From: Sellimonas caecigallum
Lineage (GTDB): Bacteria; Bacillota; Clostridia; Lachnospirales; Lachnospiraceae
Length of the DNA: 64,000 nucleotides
Assembly (NCBI RefSeq): GCF_019754295.1
Contig: NZ_VIRV01000007.1
Location: 1-64,000, forward strand
Direction: 5' to 3'
Part shown: piece by piece, positions 57,101 to 64,000 of the stretch
Layout: each line of letters begins with the position of its first letter
How positions within the stretch are numbered: position 1 is the stretch's first letter
Program-made: the position numbers and the translations under genes
Notes under the pieces: model-generated
Database searches by the model: none
Seen by the model: only the letters and a program-made list of their open reading frames with translations
What the model was told of the DNA's origin: nothing

Positions 57101-58223
57101 TGCGTGACACCTCCCATCGGACAGCTGCAGCGTGTGGGCAGCGGTCAGGCAGAAATTCCATATCTTTATGCAGAGGGGCAATCCACTGAGACCCCTCAGA
57201 CTGACGGCAGAGCTGGTCAAACGCCTGAAGAAGATTTTTCTTTTGCGAATAGGAGATCAGCAGATACAGATCAGAGCTGTGGGTGCCGTACAATTCTTCC
57301 GTGATCGAAAGCTCCATGTTACTAAGATTCTGTGAACAGTCACTGAGCCTTGCCAGCCCTTCCTTGATTGTGCGAATGTGGTGCACTCCGGCTCCGGCTG
57401 GAAAATTCAGTTCTTTTTTTGTTATGGCGTCAATCCCGTTGGAAATGAGCCTCACAGGGATCCCTTCTGCAAGAAGGAACTCCGCATAAGAAGCAGCAAG
57501 ACGAATTGCCTCTTCGAACAGACGTTCGTAGTGCCAGCTTGTATCATCGTCAAGATTCAGGAAAATGGTAACCTGCTGACTGGCTGTATAATCGTGGACA
57601 TTTACCATTAACTCTCCGGCTTTGGCGGAGGCTTTCCAGTTCACGTTCTTTAAAGGGTCGTACTGCTGATAAGGGCGGATTCCTCGAAATTCAAACGGAT
57701 CTTCAAAAGAAGATCTCCGGGTAAGTATTGTCCCCATCATCTTGCGGAAAGGAGTTTTAAGCTTTGCGAAGGGAACCGGTTTCGGGTATACATACATGAC
57801 GGTATCGGAATCTCGGGAGACGATGGACTTGTCCGAATGGAACAAGTCATAGGAGATCAGATCCAGATCCCAAATCTTGTAGTAGCCACGTCTTGTTGCT
57901 TTAAATGGCAGGCTTCGAGATATCTTTTCATAGGACATGACGGAGTAGATATCGTTTCGATAGTTGTTGTCTGTTGTGGCAGTATTTTCCGCCTCCTCAA
58001 ATTTCAGCTTCCGGCTGACCGAAAATTTTACCTGAAGTGTGGTAAGAGGGAGAGCCTTGCGGTTGATAATGATTTCCTGAAGACAGGATGTATCTCCTTC
58101 ATTGATAGCGTGATCCTGAAAAAGGATTTGGCATTCCAGACCCTTCATCCACAATTTTTTATAGTAGAGTGCCTGCAGCAGATACAGGAGAAATACTGCA
58201 AGCAAAGTAAGCACAATGACCAT
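57093..58223 (-). CDS. DUF58 domain protein
   Basis: 376 residues. N-terminal membrane helix (about 2-17), a beta-rich region, then the DUF58 signature FEFRGIRPYQQYDPLKNVNWKASA and a vWA-like C-terminal half. The start at 58223 is one base from the MoxR stop, with GGAG upstream. MoxR ATPases are thought to remodel complexes together with DUF58 partners. The target is not known. Confidence 0.88.
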   Translation of the reverse strand: MVIVLTLLAVFLLYLLQALYYKKLWMKGLECQILFQDHAINEGDTSCLQEIIINRKALPLTTLQVKFSVSRKLKFEEAENTATTDNNYRNDIYSVMSYEKISRSLPFKATRRGYYKIWDLDLISYDLFHSDKSIVSRDSDTVMYVYPKPVPFAKLKTPFRKMMGTILTRRSSFEDPFEFRGIRPYQQYDPLKNVNWKASAKAGELMVNVHDYTASQQVTIFLNLDDDTSWHYERLFEEAIRLAASYAEFLLAEGIPVRLISNGIDAITKKELNFPAGAGVHHIRTIKEGLARLSDCSQNLSNMELSITEELYGTHSSDLYLLISYSQKKNLLQAFDQLCRQSEGSQWIAPLHKDMEFLPDRCPHAAAVRWEVSRIE

Positions 58224-58224
58224 G

Positions 58225-59178
58225 TTATCTGCTCCATTCTTCCGTAGGTACTTCGGTTTTGTCCAGGATGTCCTCCAGGAAATGCTCGGAGGCACGTTCC
58301 ATGATATGGCCGGCAGGGAAGACGATCCGGTGGGCAAGAACCGGGATGGCCAGTGTCTTGATGTCTTCTGGGACTACATATGTACGTCCCTGCACCATGG
58401 CATATGCGCGGACGGCCCGCAAAAGAGCCAGAGTACCTCGAGGACTTACCCCTCCCAGACAATCTCCGGAAGTTCGGGTAGCCTGGATGATTCTGGCGAT
58501 ATAGTCCATAAGGACAGGATGAACGTTGATGTCCAGATAGTCCTTCTGAAGCTCGATGAGTTCTTCGGCTGTGCAGACAGAGTCAAGTTCTGTGAGAGGA
58601 CTGGCTTTCAGGAAACGCTCCATAATGGTACATTCTTCCTGTATACTTGGAAGTCCCATGGAAAGCTGCATCAGAAAACGGTCCAGCTGTGCCTCAGGCA
58701 GAGGAAATGTGCCGGAAGTCTCGATGGGATTCTGAGTGGCGATGACAAAGAATGGGCGGTCCAGCGGATAAGTCACACCGTCCACGGTAACCTGCCGCTC
58801 TTCCATACATTCCAGAAGGGCAGACTGGGTTCTAGGCGTGGCGCGGTTGATCTCGTCAGCCAGAAGAATATTGCAGAATACAGGTCCTTTTCGGAATGTA
58901 AATTCTCCTTCTTTTTGATTATAATAGTTCAGACCGGTCACATCAGAAGGAAGCAGGTCCGGTGTGAACTGGATACGGCTGAAAGCGGCGTCGATAGAGC
59001 GGGCTAAAGATTTTGCCATCACAGTTTTCCCAGAACCTGGGACGTCTTCCAGAAGGACGTGTCCCTCAGCGATAATAGCGGTAAGAATCAGATCTGTCAG
59101 TTTTTCTTTTCCCACCAGAACTTTTCCGATATTGTTCCGGATGGCATTGATTTTGTTATTGCGGGTTTCCGTGTTCAT
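58225..59178 (-). CDS. MoxR-family AAA+ ATPase
   Basis: 317 residues. Walker A EDVPGSGKT, Walker B ILLADEINRA, sensor 1 FVIATQNP, and the C-terminal lid domain. The start at 59178 has AAGGAG 9 nt before it. A TATAAT on the minus strand (59222-59227) is the likely -10 box of the operon, without a clear -35. Confidence 0.92.
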   Translation of the reverse strand: MNTETRNNKINAIRNNIGKVLVGKEKLTDLILTAIIAEGHVLLEDVPGSGKTVMAKSLARSIDAAFSRIQFTPDLLPSDVTGLNYYNQKEGEFTFRKGPVFCNILLADEINRATPRTQSALLECMEERQVTVDGVTYPLDRPFFVIATQNPIETSGTFPLPEAQLDRFLMQLSMGLPSIQEECTIMERFLKASPLTELDSVCTAEELIELQKDYLDINVHPVLMDYIARIIQATRTSGDCLGGVSPRGTLALLRAVRAYAMVQGRTYVVPEDIKTLAIPVLAHRIVFPAGHIMERASEHFLEDILDKTEVPTEEWSR

Positions 59179-59420
59179 GTAAGTAACTCCTTGTTTTATT
59201 GATGTATATTCTCGATTGTCTATTATACAATATTTGTACCTATTTTTGAGCAAAATGGCATAATTTTTTTAAGAAAATAATCAACAATAGTGAATTTGTA
59301 CAAGAACACTATTGAAAATATAGATACAGAGAGCTGCCATATCAGAATTATTGATTGGGTTTCCGAAAGGTTTTCATGTAATATGTAATTAAGTAAAAAT
59401 TTTCGGAAAGGGAGATGAAA

Positions 59421-60992
59421 ATGAGAAAGAAAATTTGGTCATGTGTCACAGCGTTAGTATTGTGTACCGCACTCTTTGTGTCAGGATGTGGAGGCTCCAA
59501 TACAGAAAAAAAAGACACGGAAAAAGGAGCTGACGCGAAAAAAGAAGAATTGCATATCGCTATTTCTGCGAATCCGCCGTCTCTGGATCCGCAGTCTGTC
59601 AATTCGAATATTGTCGGTGGAATCGGAATTCATATATATGAACCGCTTTTTGCGATGAACGCAAATTATGAACCGACTCCGGTTTTGGCAGAATCGTATG
59701 AAGTGAGTAAAGACGGAAAAGAGTACACGATCAAGCTGCGACAGGGTGTAAAATTCCATAATGGAAAAGAGATGACAGCAGATGACGTCGTTGCTTCTAT
59801 GAATCGGTGGGTAGAAGTTTCAGCCAAAGCCAATACTCTGATTGGTGGATCCGTGTTTGAAAAAGTCGATGATTACACGGTAAAATTGACGGTAAACGAA
59901 CCGGCATCGGATATCATCATGATTCTGGCAGGGCCGATTCAGTTTGCGGCTATCTACCCGAAGGAAGTGGTGGAATCTGCGACAGCAGAGGGAATCAGCG
60001 AGTATATAGGAACAGGTCCGTACAAAGTTTCTGAATGGAAACAGGATCAGTACGTAGAGCTGGAACGTTATGATGAATATCAGCCGGCAGAAGGAGAAGC
60101 GAGTGGACTCGCCGGAAAGAAAGAGGCAGCTACGAAGACGATCGTATATGATGTAGTCACAGATGCATCCACACGTATTGCCGGGGTGCAGAGCGGACAG
60201 TACGATATTGCGGAGGAAATCCCTCTGGACAACTATGAGGAATTGGCAAAAGATACCTCTCTGAAACTGAATGTTGATAAGGGCGGAACATTGAATCTAT
60301 TTCTTGATACAACAGAAGGAATCATGGCAAACCAGAAGGTACGTGAGGCGGCTCTTGCGGCGCTGAACTGTGAAGATATCATGCTTGCTGCATATGGAAA
60401 TCCGGAGTTATATGAGTTAAATAATAGCTGGATGGATCCGACAGATACACAGTGGGGAACGGATGCAGGAAAAGAATTTTACAGCCAGAATGATACGGAA
60501 AAAGCTAAGGAGTTGTTGGCGGAATCTGGATATAATAACGAGAAAATCGTTCTCGTGACCACACCGGACTATGCAGAGATGTACAATGCGACACTTGTAG
60601 TACAGGAGCAGCTGAAAAAGGCAGGATTTAATGCCGAGGTCGAAAGCTACGATTTCAGTACTTTCATGGAGCACAGAGCAGACCCGAACCAGTTCGATAT
60701 GTTTATCACAAGTAATTCCTACAACATGCTTCCTATTCAGCTGTCTGTACTGGACAGTGGATGGGCAGGACTGGACAGACCAGAAGTGTCCGAAGGCATT
60801 TCCAAGATCCGTGGTGCGGCATCGGATGAAGAAGCGGCGGCAGCATGGGGAGATATCCAGACATTCCTTTATGAGTACGGAGCTGCTACGGTGCTTGGAC
60901 ATTACACTGGCGTGAGTGCAATGGATGGCGGTGTAGAAGGTGTTGACTATCTGAGATTTAATATTTACTGGGGAGCAAGTGCTGCCGAATAA
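59421..60992 (+). CDS. Substrate-binding lipoprotein of a dipeptide/oligopeptide ABC importer (SBP family 5)
   Basis: 523 residues. Type II signal peptide with lipobox VSGC, then a family-5 binding protein: GVKFHNGKEMTADDVVASMNRW and GTGPYKVSEWKQDQYVELERYD are diagnostic. GGGAG fits ATG at 59421 better than 59415. Family 5 proteins bind peptides, nickel or similar ligands; nothing here fixes the ligand. First gene of an importer operon. Confidence 0.93.
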   Translation: MRKKIWSCVTALVLCTALFVSGCGGSNTEKKDTEKGADAKKEELHIAISANPPSLDPQSVNSNIVGGIGIHIYEPLFAMNANYEPTPVLAESYEVSKDGKEYTIKLRQGVKFHNGKEMTADDVVASMNRWVEVSAKANTLIGGSVFEKVDDYTVKLTVNEPASDIIMILAGPIQFAAIYPKEVVESATAEGISEYIGTGPYKVSEWKQDQYVELERYDEYQPAEGEASGLAGKKEAATKTIVYDVVTDASTRIAGVQSGQYDIAEEIPLDNYEELAKDTSLKLNVDKGGTLNLFLDTTEGIMANQKVREAALAALNCEDIMLAAYGNPELYELNNSWMDPTDTQWGTDAGKEFYSQNDTEKAKELLAESGYNNEKIVLVTTPDYAEMYNATLVVQEQLKKAGFNAEVESYDFSTFMEHRADPNQFDMFITSNSYNMLPIQLSVLDSGWAGLDRPEVSEGISKIRGAASDEEAAAAWGDIQTFLYEYGAATVLGHYTGVSAMDGGVEGVDYLRFNIYWGASAAE

Positions 60993-61000
60993 AGATTACA

Positions 61001-61032
61001 AAATGGCGGGGTGCAGATGCAGTCCGCCATTT
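61001..61032 (+). terminator. Hairpin between binding-protein and permease genes
   Basis: AAATGGCGG / CCGCCATTT stem with no T-run. Probably an RNA-processing or partial-termination element that raises binding-protein mRNA above permease mRNA. Confidence 0.5.
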
Positions 61033-61063
61033 CTGCTTGTAAAAAGGGAGGAGTACAGCACAT

Positions 61064-62014
61064 ATGTTGTCTTATATTTTAAAACGGATTTTATCGCTGA
61101 TCCCTGTTTTGTTTGTCGTGTCGTGTGTGGTTTTTCTGGTCGTATATATCATCCCAGGAGGGCCTGCTACGGCACTGCTTGGTCTGGAAGCAACACCGGA
61201 TCAGATCGAGGCGCTCAATACAGAACTTGGATTTAACAGGCCATTCTTTGTACAGTATGCAGACTGGTTTGTAAATGTATTGAAGGGAGATTGGGGAACA
61301 TCTTATTTCCTTCATCAGTCGGTGTTGGAGGCAATCGGAGAATATTTCCTTCCGACATTGAGTCTTGCCGTTTTGGCACAAATTTTTGCATTGATATTGT
61401 CGGTACCACTTGGAATACTTGCAGCCTATCGGAGAGGAACAGCACTTGATGTGACAGCCGTATCGGTATCTCTTGTGGGAGCAGCTTTGCCTGGTTTTTT
61501 GTTGAGTATGTTTTTAATGCTTCTTTTTGGCGTACATCTTCAGATTTTTCCAGTTGCAGGGTATGCTGGACTGGAGGAAGGGCTGGCGGAGCATTTGCGT
61601 TATCTCTTTTTGCCAGCGTTGTCACTTGGGATCGTCCAGGCAGCCTATCTCACAAGAATGACCAGATCTTCTCTACTGGAAGTGTTGTATAAGAATTTTA
61701 TACAGACAGCCCGGGCAAAGGGCATTAAAGAGAGCAAAGTGGTGCTGAAATATGCACTCAAGAATGGAGCCCCTGTCATTCTTACAGCAGTGGGACAATC
61801 TTTTGGAAGCCTCATTGCGGGTACGATTGTGACGGAAACATTGTTCAATATTCCGGGGCTTGGCATGCTTACACTGACATCTATCAACAGAAGAGATGTG
61901 TTTGTGATCCAGGGGGTTGTTCTTTTTATAACATTACTGTATGTACTTGTAAATCTGGCGGTTGACATTCTGTATGGATTTGTAGATCCTAGACTTCGGC
62001 CGGGAAGGAAATAG
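61064..62014 (+). CDS. Dipeptide/oligopeptide ABC importer permease (DppB/OppB type)
   Basis: 316 residues. An N-terminal helix followed by the GGPATALLG/LGFNRPFFVQY domain of DppB proteins, and six predicted helices. The EAA-like coupling loop ARAKGIKESKVVLKYALKNG and the NIPGLGML segment are present. GGGAGGAG lies about 10 nt upstream. Confidence 0.94.
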   Translation: MLSYILKRILSLIPVLFVVSCVVFLVVYIIPGGPATALLGLEATPDQIEALNTELGFNRPFFVQYADWFVNVLKGDWGTSYFLHQSVLEAIGEYFLPTLSLAVLAQIFALILSVPLGILAAYRRGTALDVTAVSVSLVGAALPGFLLSMFLMLLFGVHLQIFPVAGYAGLEEGLAEHLRYLFLPALSLGIVQAAYLTRMTRSSLLEVLYKNFIQTARAKGIKESKVVLKYALKNGAPVILTAVGQSFGSLIAGTIVTETLFNIPGLGMLTLTSINRRDVFVIQGVVLFITLLYVLVNLAVDILYGFVDPRLRPGRK

Positions 62015-62024
62015 GAGGGGCGAG

Positions 62025-62921
62025 ATGAATTTGAGGAAAAGAAAAACTTCGGCGCTCAACCAGGCAATTTTCCGTGAGCAGCGGGAGATTAGAAAAGAGC
62101 GGCTTTTGGCCAGTCCAGCATTGATTATTGGGGCAGTGGGATTTTTGATTATTTTACTTTTGGCTGTTTTTGTACCATTATTAAATCCAACAGATCCAAA
62201 CGCAATGGAAGTGGCGAACCGCCTGCAGCCGCCTAGCGGCAAATATCTGCTTGGAACGGATGAATTTGGACGAGATCTTTTTGTAAGAGTCATGTATGGG
62301 GCGAGAGTTTCCCTCTGGGTGGGAGGCTGTGTGGCTGTATTCTCATGTATTCTGGGAACGATCGTTGGTGTTTATGCCAGTTACTTTAAGGTGCTGGATC
62401 AGATTCTGATGAGGATATGTGACGGTTTGATCGCCATACCCGGCATTCTGTTGGCCATCGCGTTGATTGCGGCTCTTGGAACATCAAGCTGGAATGTGAT
62501 TCTGGCGCTGACAATCGTATATACACCGAGTGTGGCAAGAACTGTCAGGGCAAGTGCTATGGTCATCCGGGAGCAGGCGTATGTGGAAGCGGCAAAAGTA
62601 CAGGGATTTGGCAATTTGCGGATTTTGTGGAGAATGATTCTTCCGGGCGTCATTTCGCCATTGACAGTTCAAGCTTCGTTTATCTTTGCTCAGGCTATCA
62701 TTTCAGAAGCCTCGTTGAGCTTTCTGGGGGCGGGGATTCCGGCGCCTGCCGCAAGCTGGGGAAACATGCTGGAAGCCAGCAAACTGGTATTCTCCAAAGC
62801 ACCGTGGACGATGATTTGTCCTGGAGCAGCTGTCATTCTATGTGTGATGAGTCTGAACCTTTTGGGAGATGGACTCAGGGATTTCCTTGATCCAAGGGTA
62901 AAAGGGGGACAGAAAAAATGA
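62025..62921 (+). CDS. Dipeptide/oligopeptide ABC importer permease (DppC/OppC type)
   Basis: 298 residues. A basic N-terminus, then a helix, the conserved LLGTDEFGRDLFVRVMYGARVSL block, five further helices and the coupling loop VEAAKVQGFGNLRILWRMILPG. The C-terminus is GDGLRDFLDPR. AGGAGGGG precedes the start. Overlaps the ATPase gene by 4 nt. Confidence 0.94.
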   Translation: MNLRKRKTSALNQAIFREQREIRKERLLASPALIIGAVGFLIILLLAVFVPLLNPTDPNAMEVANRLQPPSGKYLLGTDEFGRDLFVRVMYGARVSLWVGGCVAVFSCILGTIVGVYASYFKVLDQILMRICDGLIAIPGILLAIALIAALGTSSWNVILALTIVYTPSVARTVRASAMVIREQAYVEAAKVQGFGNLRILWRMILPGVISPLTVQASFIFAQAIISEASLSFLGAGIPAPAASWGNMLEASKLVFSKAPWTMICPGAAVILCVMSLNLLGDGLRDFLDPRVKGGQKK

Positions 62922-63952
62922 TGCAGGAAAACAAAAAAGAAATAGAATCTATGCAGGATCCGATTTTGGAAATACGGAATCTGAGAGTATTGTTTCCGGT
63001 TCATAAAAAATGGCTTCCGGCTGTGGATGGAGTCGATCTTACAATTCAGCCGGGGGAGATCACGGGAATAGTAGGAGAGTCCGGATCTGGAAAGAGTGTG
63101 ATGTCTCAGTCGGTTCTTCGCCTGAGAGACCACGATACAGCTGTCCGCTACGAAGGAGAGATCCTCTTTGAAAAGGAAAATCTGTTAAAATGGTCTTTAA
63201 AACAGATGAGGAATATTCGGGGAAATCGAATCTCCGTTATTTTCCAGGATCCGTTGAATTCCCTGAGTCCGGTGCATACTGTAGAAAGCCAGCTTATGGA
63301 GGTTCTTATTCTTCATAAAAAAATTTCAAAAGAAGAGGCAAAGAAAAAAAGTGTGCAGATGCTGAAGATGATCGGTATTCCAAATCCGGAAAACTGTATG
63401 AAAAAATATCCCTTTGAATTGTCGGGAGGGATGCAGCAAAGAGTGATGATCGCTATTGCGCTTGCATGTGAGCCAAAGCTGCTGATTGCGGATGAGCCGA
63501 CTACTGCGCTGGATGTGACGATTCAGGAACAGATCTTGTATCTGATTCAGGATCTCAACAAAAAGCTGGGAATGTCGATTTTGTTCATTACGCATGACCT
63601 GGGCGCGGTATCCAATCTTTGTCATAGCGTGAAAGTTATGTATTTGGGGCAGATTGTAGAAGATGCAAAAACGGAGGAATTGTTCACACATCCGCTGCAT
63701 CCGTATACGAAGGGACTTCTGGCATGTATTCCTCATCTGGCAGTAGAAAGAAGAAAAGAGCTTCCGACCATACCCGGATCGGTACCGTCACTGTCTCATA
63801 TACCAGAAGGATGCCATTTCTGCACAAGATGTCATGAAGCAGATGAAAGATGCAGGAAGATGCCGCCGCCAGTTGTGGAAGCAACACCGGGACACACTGT
63901 AAAATGCTGGAAATATGCAGAAGGCGGAAAGAAAAATGAGGTGGGAGTATGA
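62918..63952 (+). CDS. Dipeptide/oligopeptide ABC importer ATPase (DppD/OppD type)
   Basis: 344 residues. Walker A GESGSGKSV, signature LSGGMQQR, Walker B LLIADEPTTALD, H-loop ITHDLG, and the oligopeptide-ATPase C-terminal extension with Cys residues (CHFCTRCHEADERC). These cysteines may bind an Fe-S cluster, as shown for some homologues. Overlaps the next ATPase gene (ATGA). Confidence 0.94.
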   Translation: MMQENKKEIESMQDPILEIRNLRVLFPVHKKWLPAVDGVDLTIQPGEITGIVGESGSGKSVMSQSVLRLRDHDTAVRYEGEILFEKENLLKWSLKQMRNIRGNRISVIFQDPLNSLSPVHTVESQLMEVLILHKKISKEEAKKKSVQMLKMIGIPNPENCMKKYPFELSGGMQQRVMIAIALACEPKLLIADEPTTALDVTIQEQILYLIQDLNKKLGMSILFITHDLGAVSNLCHSVKVMYLGQIVEDAKTEELFTHPLHPYTKGLLACIPHLAVERRKELPTIPGSVPSLSHIPEGCHFCTRCHEADERCRKMPPPVVEATPGHTVKCWKYAEGGKKNEVGV

Positions 63953-64000
63953 GTCATTTGATTGAGATCAATGGGTTAAAGAAGACTTTTCCTGTGTACG
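63949..64000 (+). CDS. Second importer ATPase (DppF/OppF type), truncated by the window
   Basis: Only the first 17 codons are inside the window (MSHLIEINGLKKTFPVY), the usual start of a DppF-type ATPase. The start overlaps the DppD stop codon by 4 nt. Confidence 0.8.
   Translation, partial: MSHLIEINGLKKTFPVY

Noticed and set aside
59222-59253. Full promoter for the MoxR operon
   Set aside because: The TATAAT is good, but the only -35-like box (TTGCTC) is 20 nt away, so only the -10 is mentioned.

Overview
The window covers a replication-origin region of a Clostridia chromosome, most likely Lachnospiraceae (Blautia/Ruminococcus/Dorea-like). This is judged from gene order, low-to-middling GC, a DUF4446 gene after parB, a DUF3881-like gene after serS, and decayed conjugative-element genes typical of gut Clostridia. 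The species cannot be named from sequence alone.

Layout. 0-3.2 kb: tRNA-Ser(GCU), a two-subunit class I fumarase followed by a PlsC acyltransferase, and a C_GCAxxG_C_C-type protein. 3.2-8.3 kb: a Bce/Vex-like peptide-sensing module (response regulator, short-loop histidine kinase, ABC ATPase, FtsX-type permease). 8.4-16.9 kb (minus strand): dnaA-dnaN-yaaA-recF-gyrB-gyrA. DnaA boxes lie on both sides of dnaA, so oriC looks bipartite. 17.1-24.3 kb (plus strand): rpmH-rnpA-yidD-yidC-jag-mnmE-mnmG-rsmG. 24.3-29.9 kb: a membrane-anchored hydrolase-like protein, parA-parB-DUF4446, serS and a DUF3881-like gene, with several parS-like 16-mers scattered from 23.2 to 27.3 kb.

30.0-56.0 kb: a 25.9-kb island. 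A host tRNA-Arg(CCU) gene is cut in its anticodon loop. Its 5' half is at 29991-30029 and its 3' half at 55967-56007, and the 8-bp core CTCCTAAG is present at both ends. Rejoining the halves gives a perfect 72-nt cloverleaf. The island itself carries a complete, different tRNA-Arg(CCU) just inside its left end (30262-30335), apparently a replacement. I find no integrase. The left third of the island is a ParB-ParA-ParB partition block with iteron-like repeats, then scars of an integrative conjugative element (RecG-like regulator, surface-protein, VirB4, CD1107/CD1108-like and sigma-like fragments) around an intact HigBA-type toxin-antitoxin pair. The middle is a tightly packed, mostly intact operon (39.4-52.4 kb). 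It encodes a lipoprotein, two ABC half-exporters, a membrane-anchored paralogue of the lipoprotein, a LytTR regulator with a degenerate receiver, a trigger-factor-like prolyl isomerase, a thioredoxin, an M16C metalloprotease, an M18 aminopeptidase, a cysteine-desulfidase-like enzyme and a frameshifted YitT protein. I do not recognise this combination. It reads as an export, folding, redox and peptide-degradation system, and it is the best candidate here for something undescribed. The right third is an IS1634-family insertion and a Fic protein.

56.0-64.0 kb: a DUF4129-DUF58-MoxR operon (minus) and a dipeptide/oligopeptide ABC importer operon (plus) that runs off the window.
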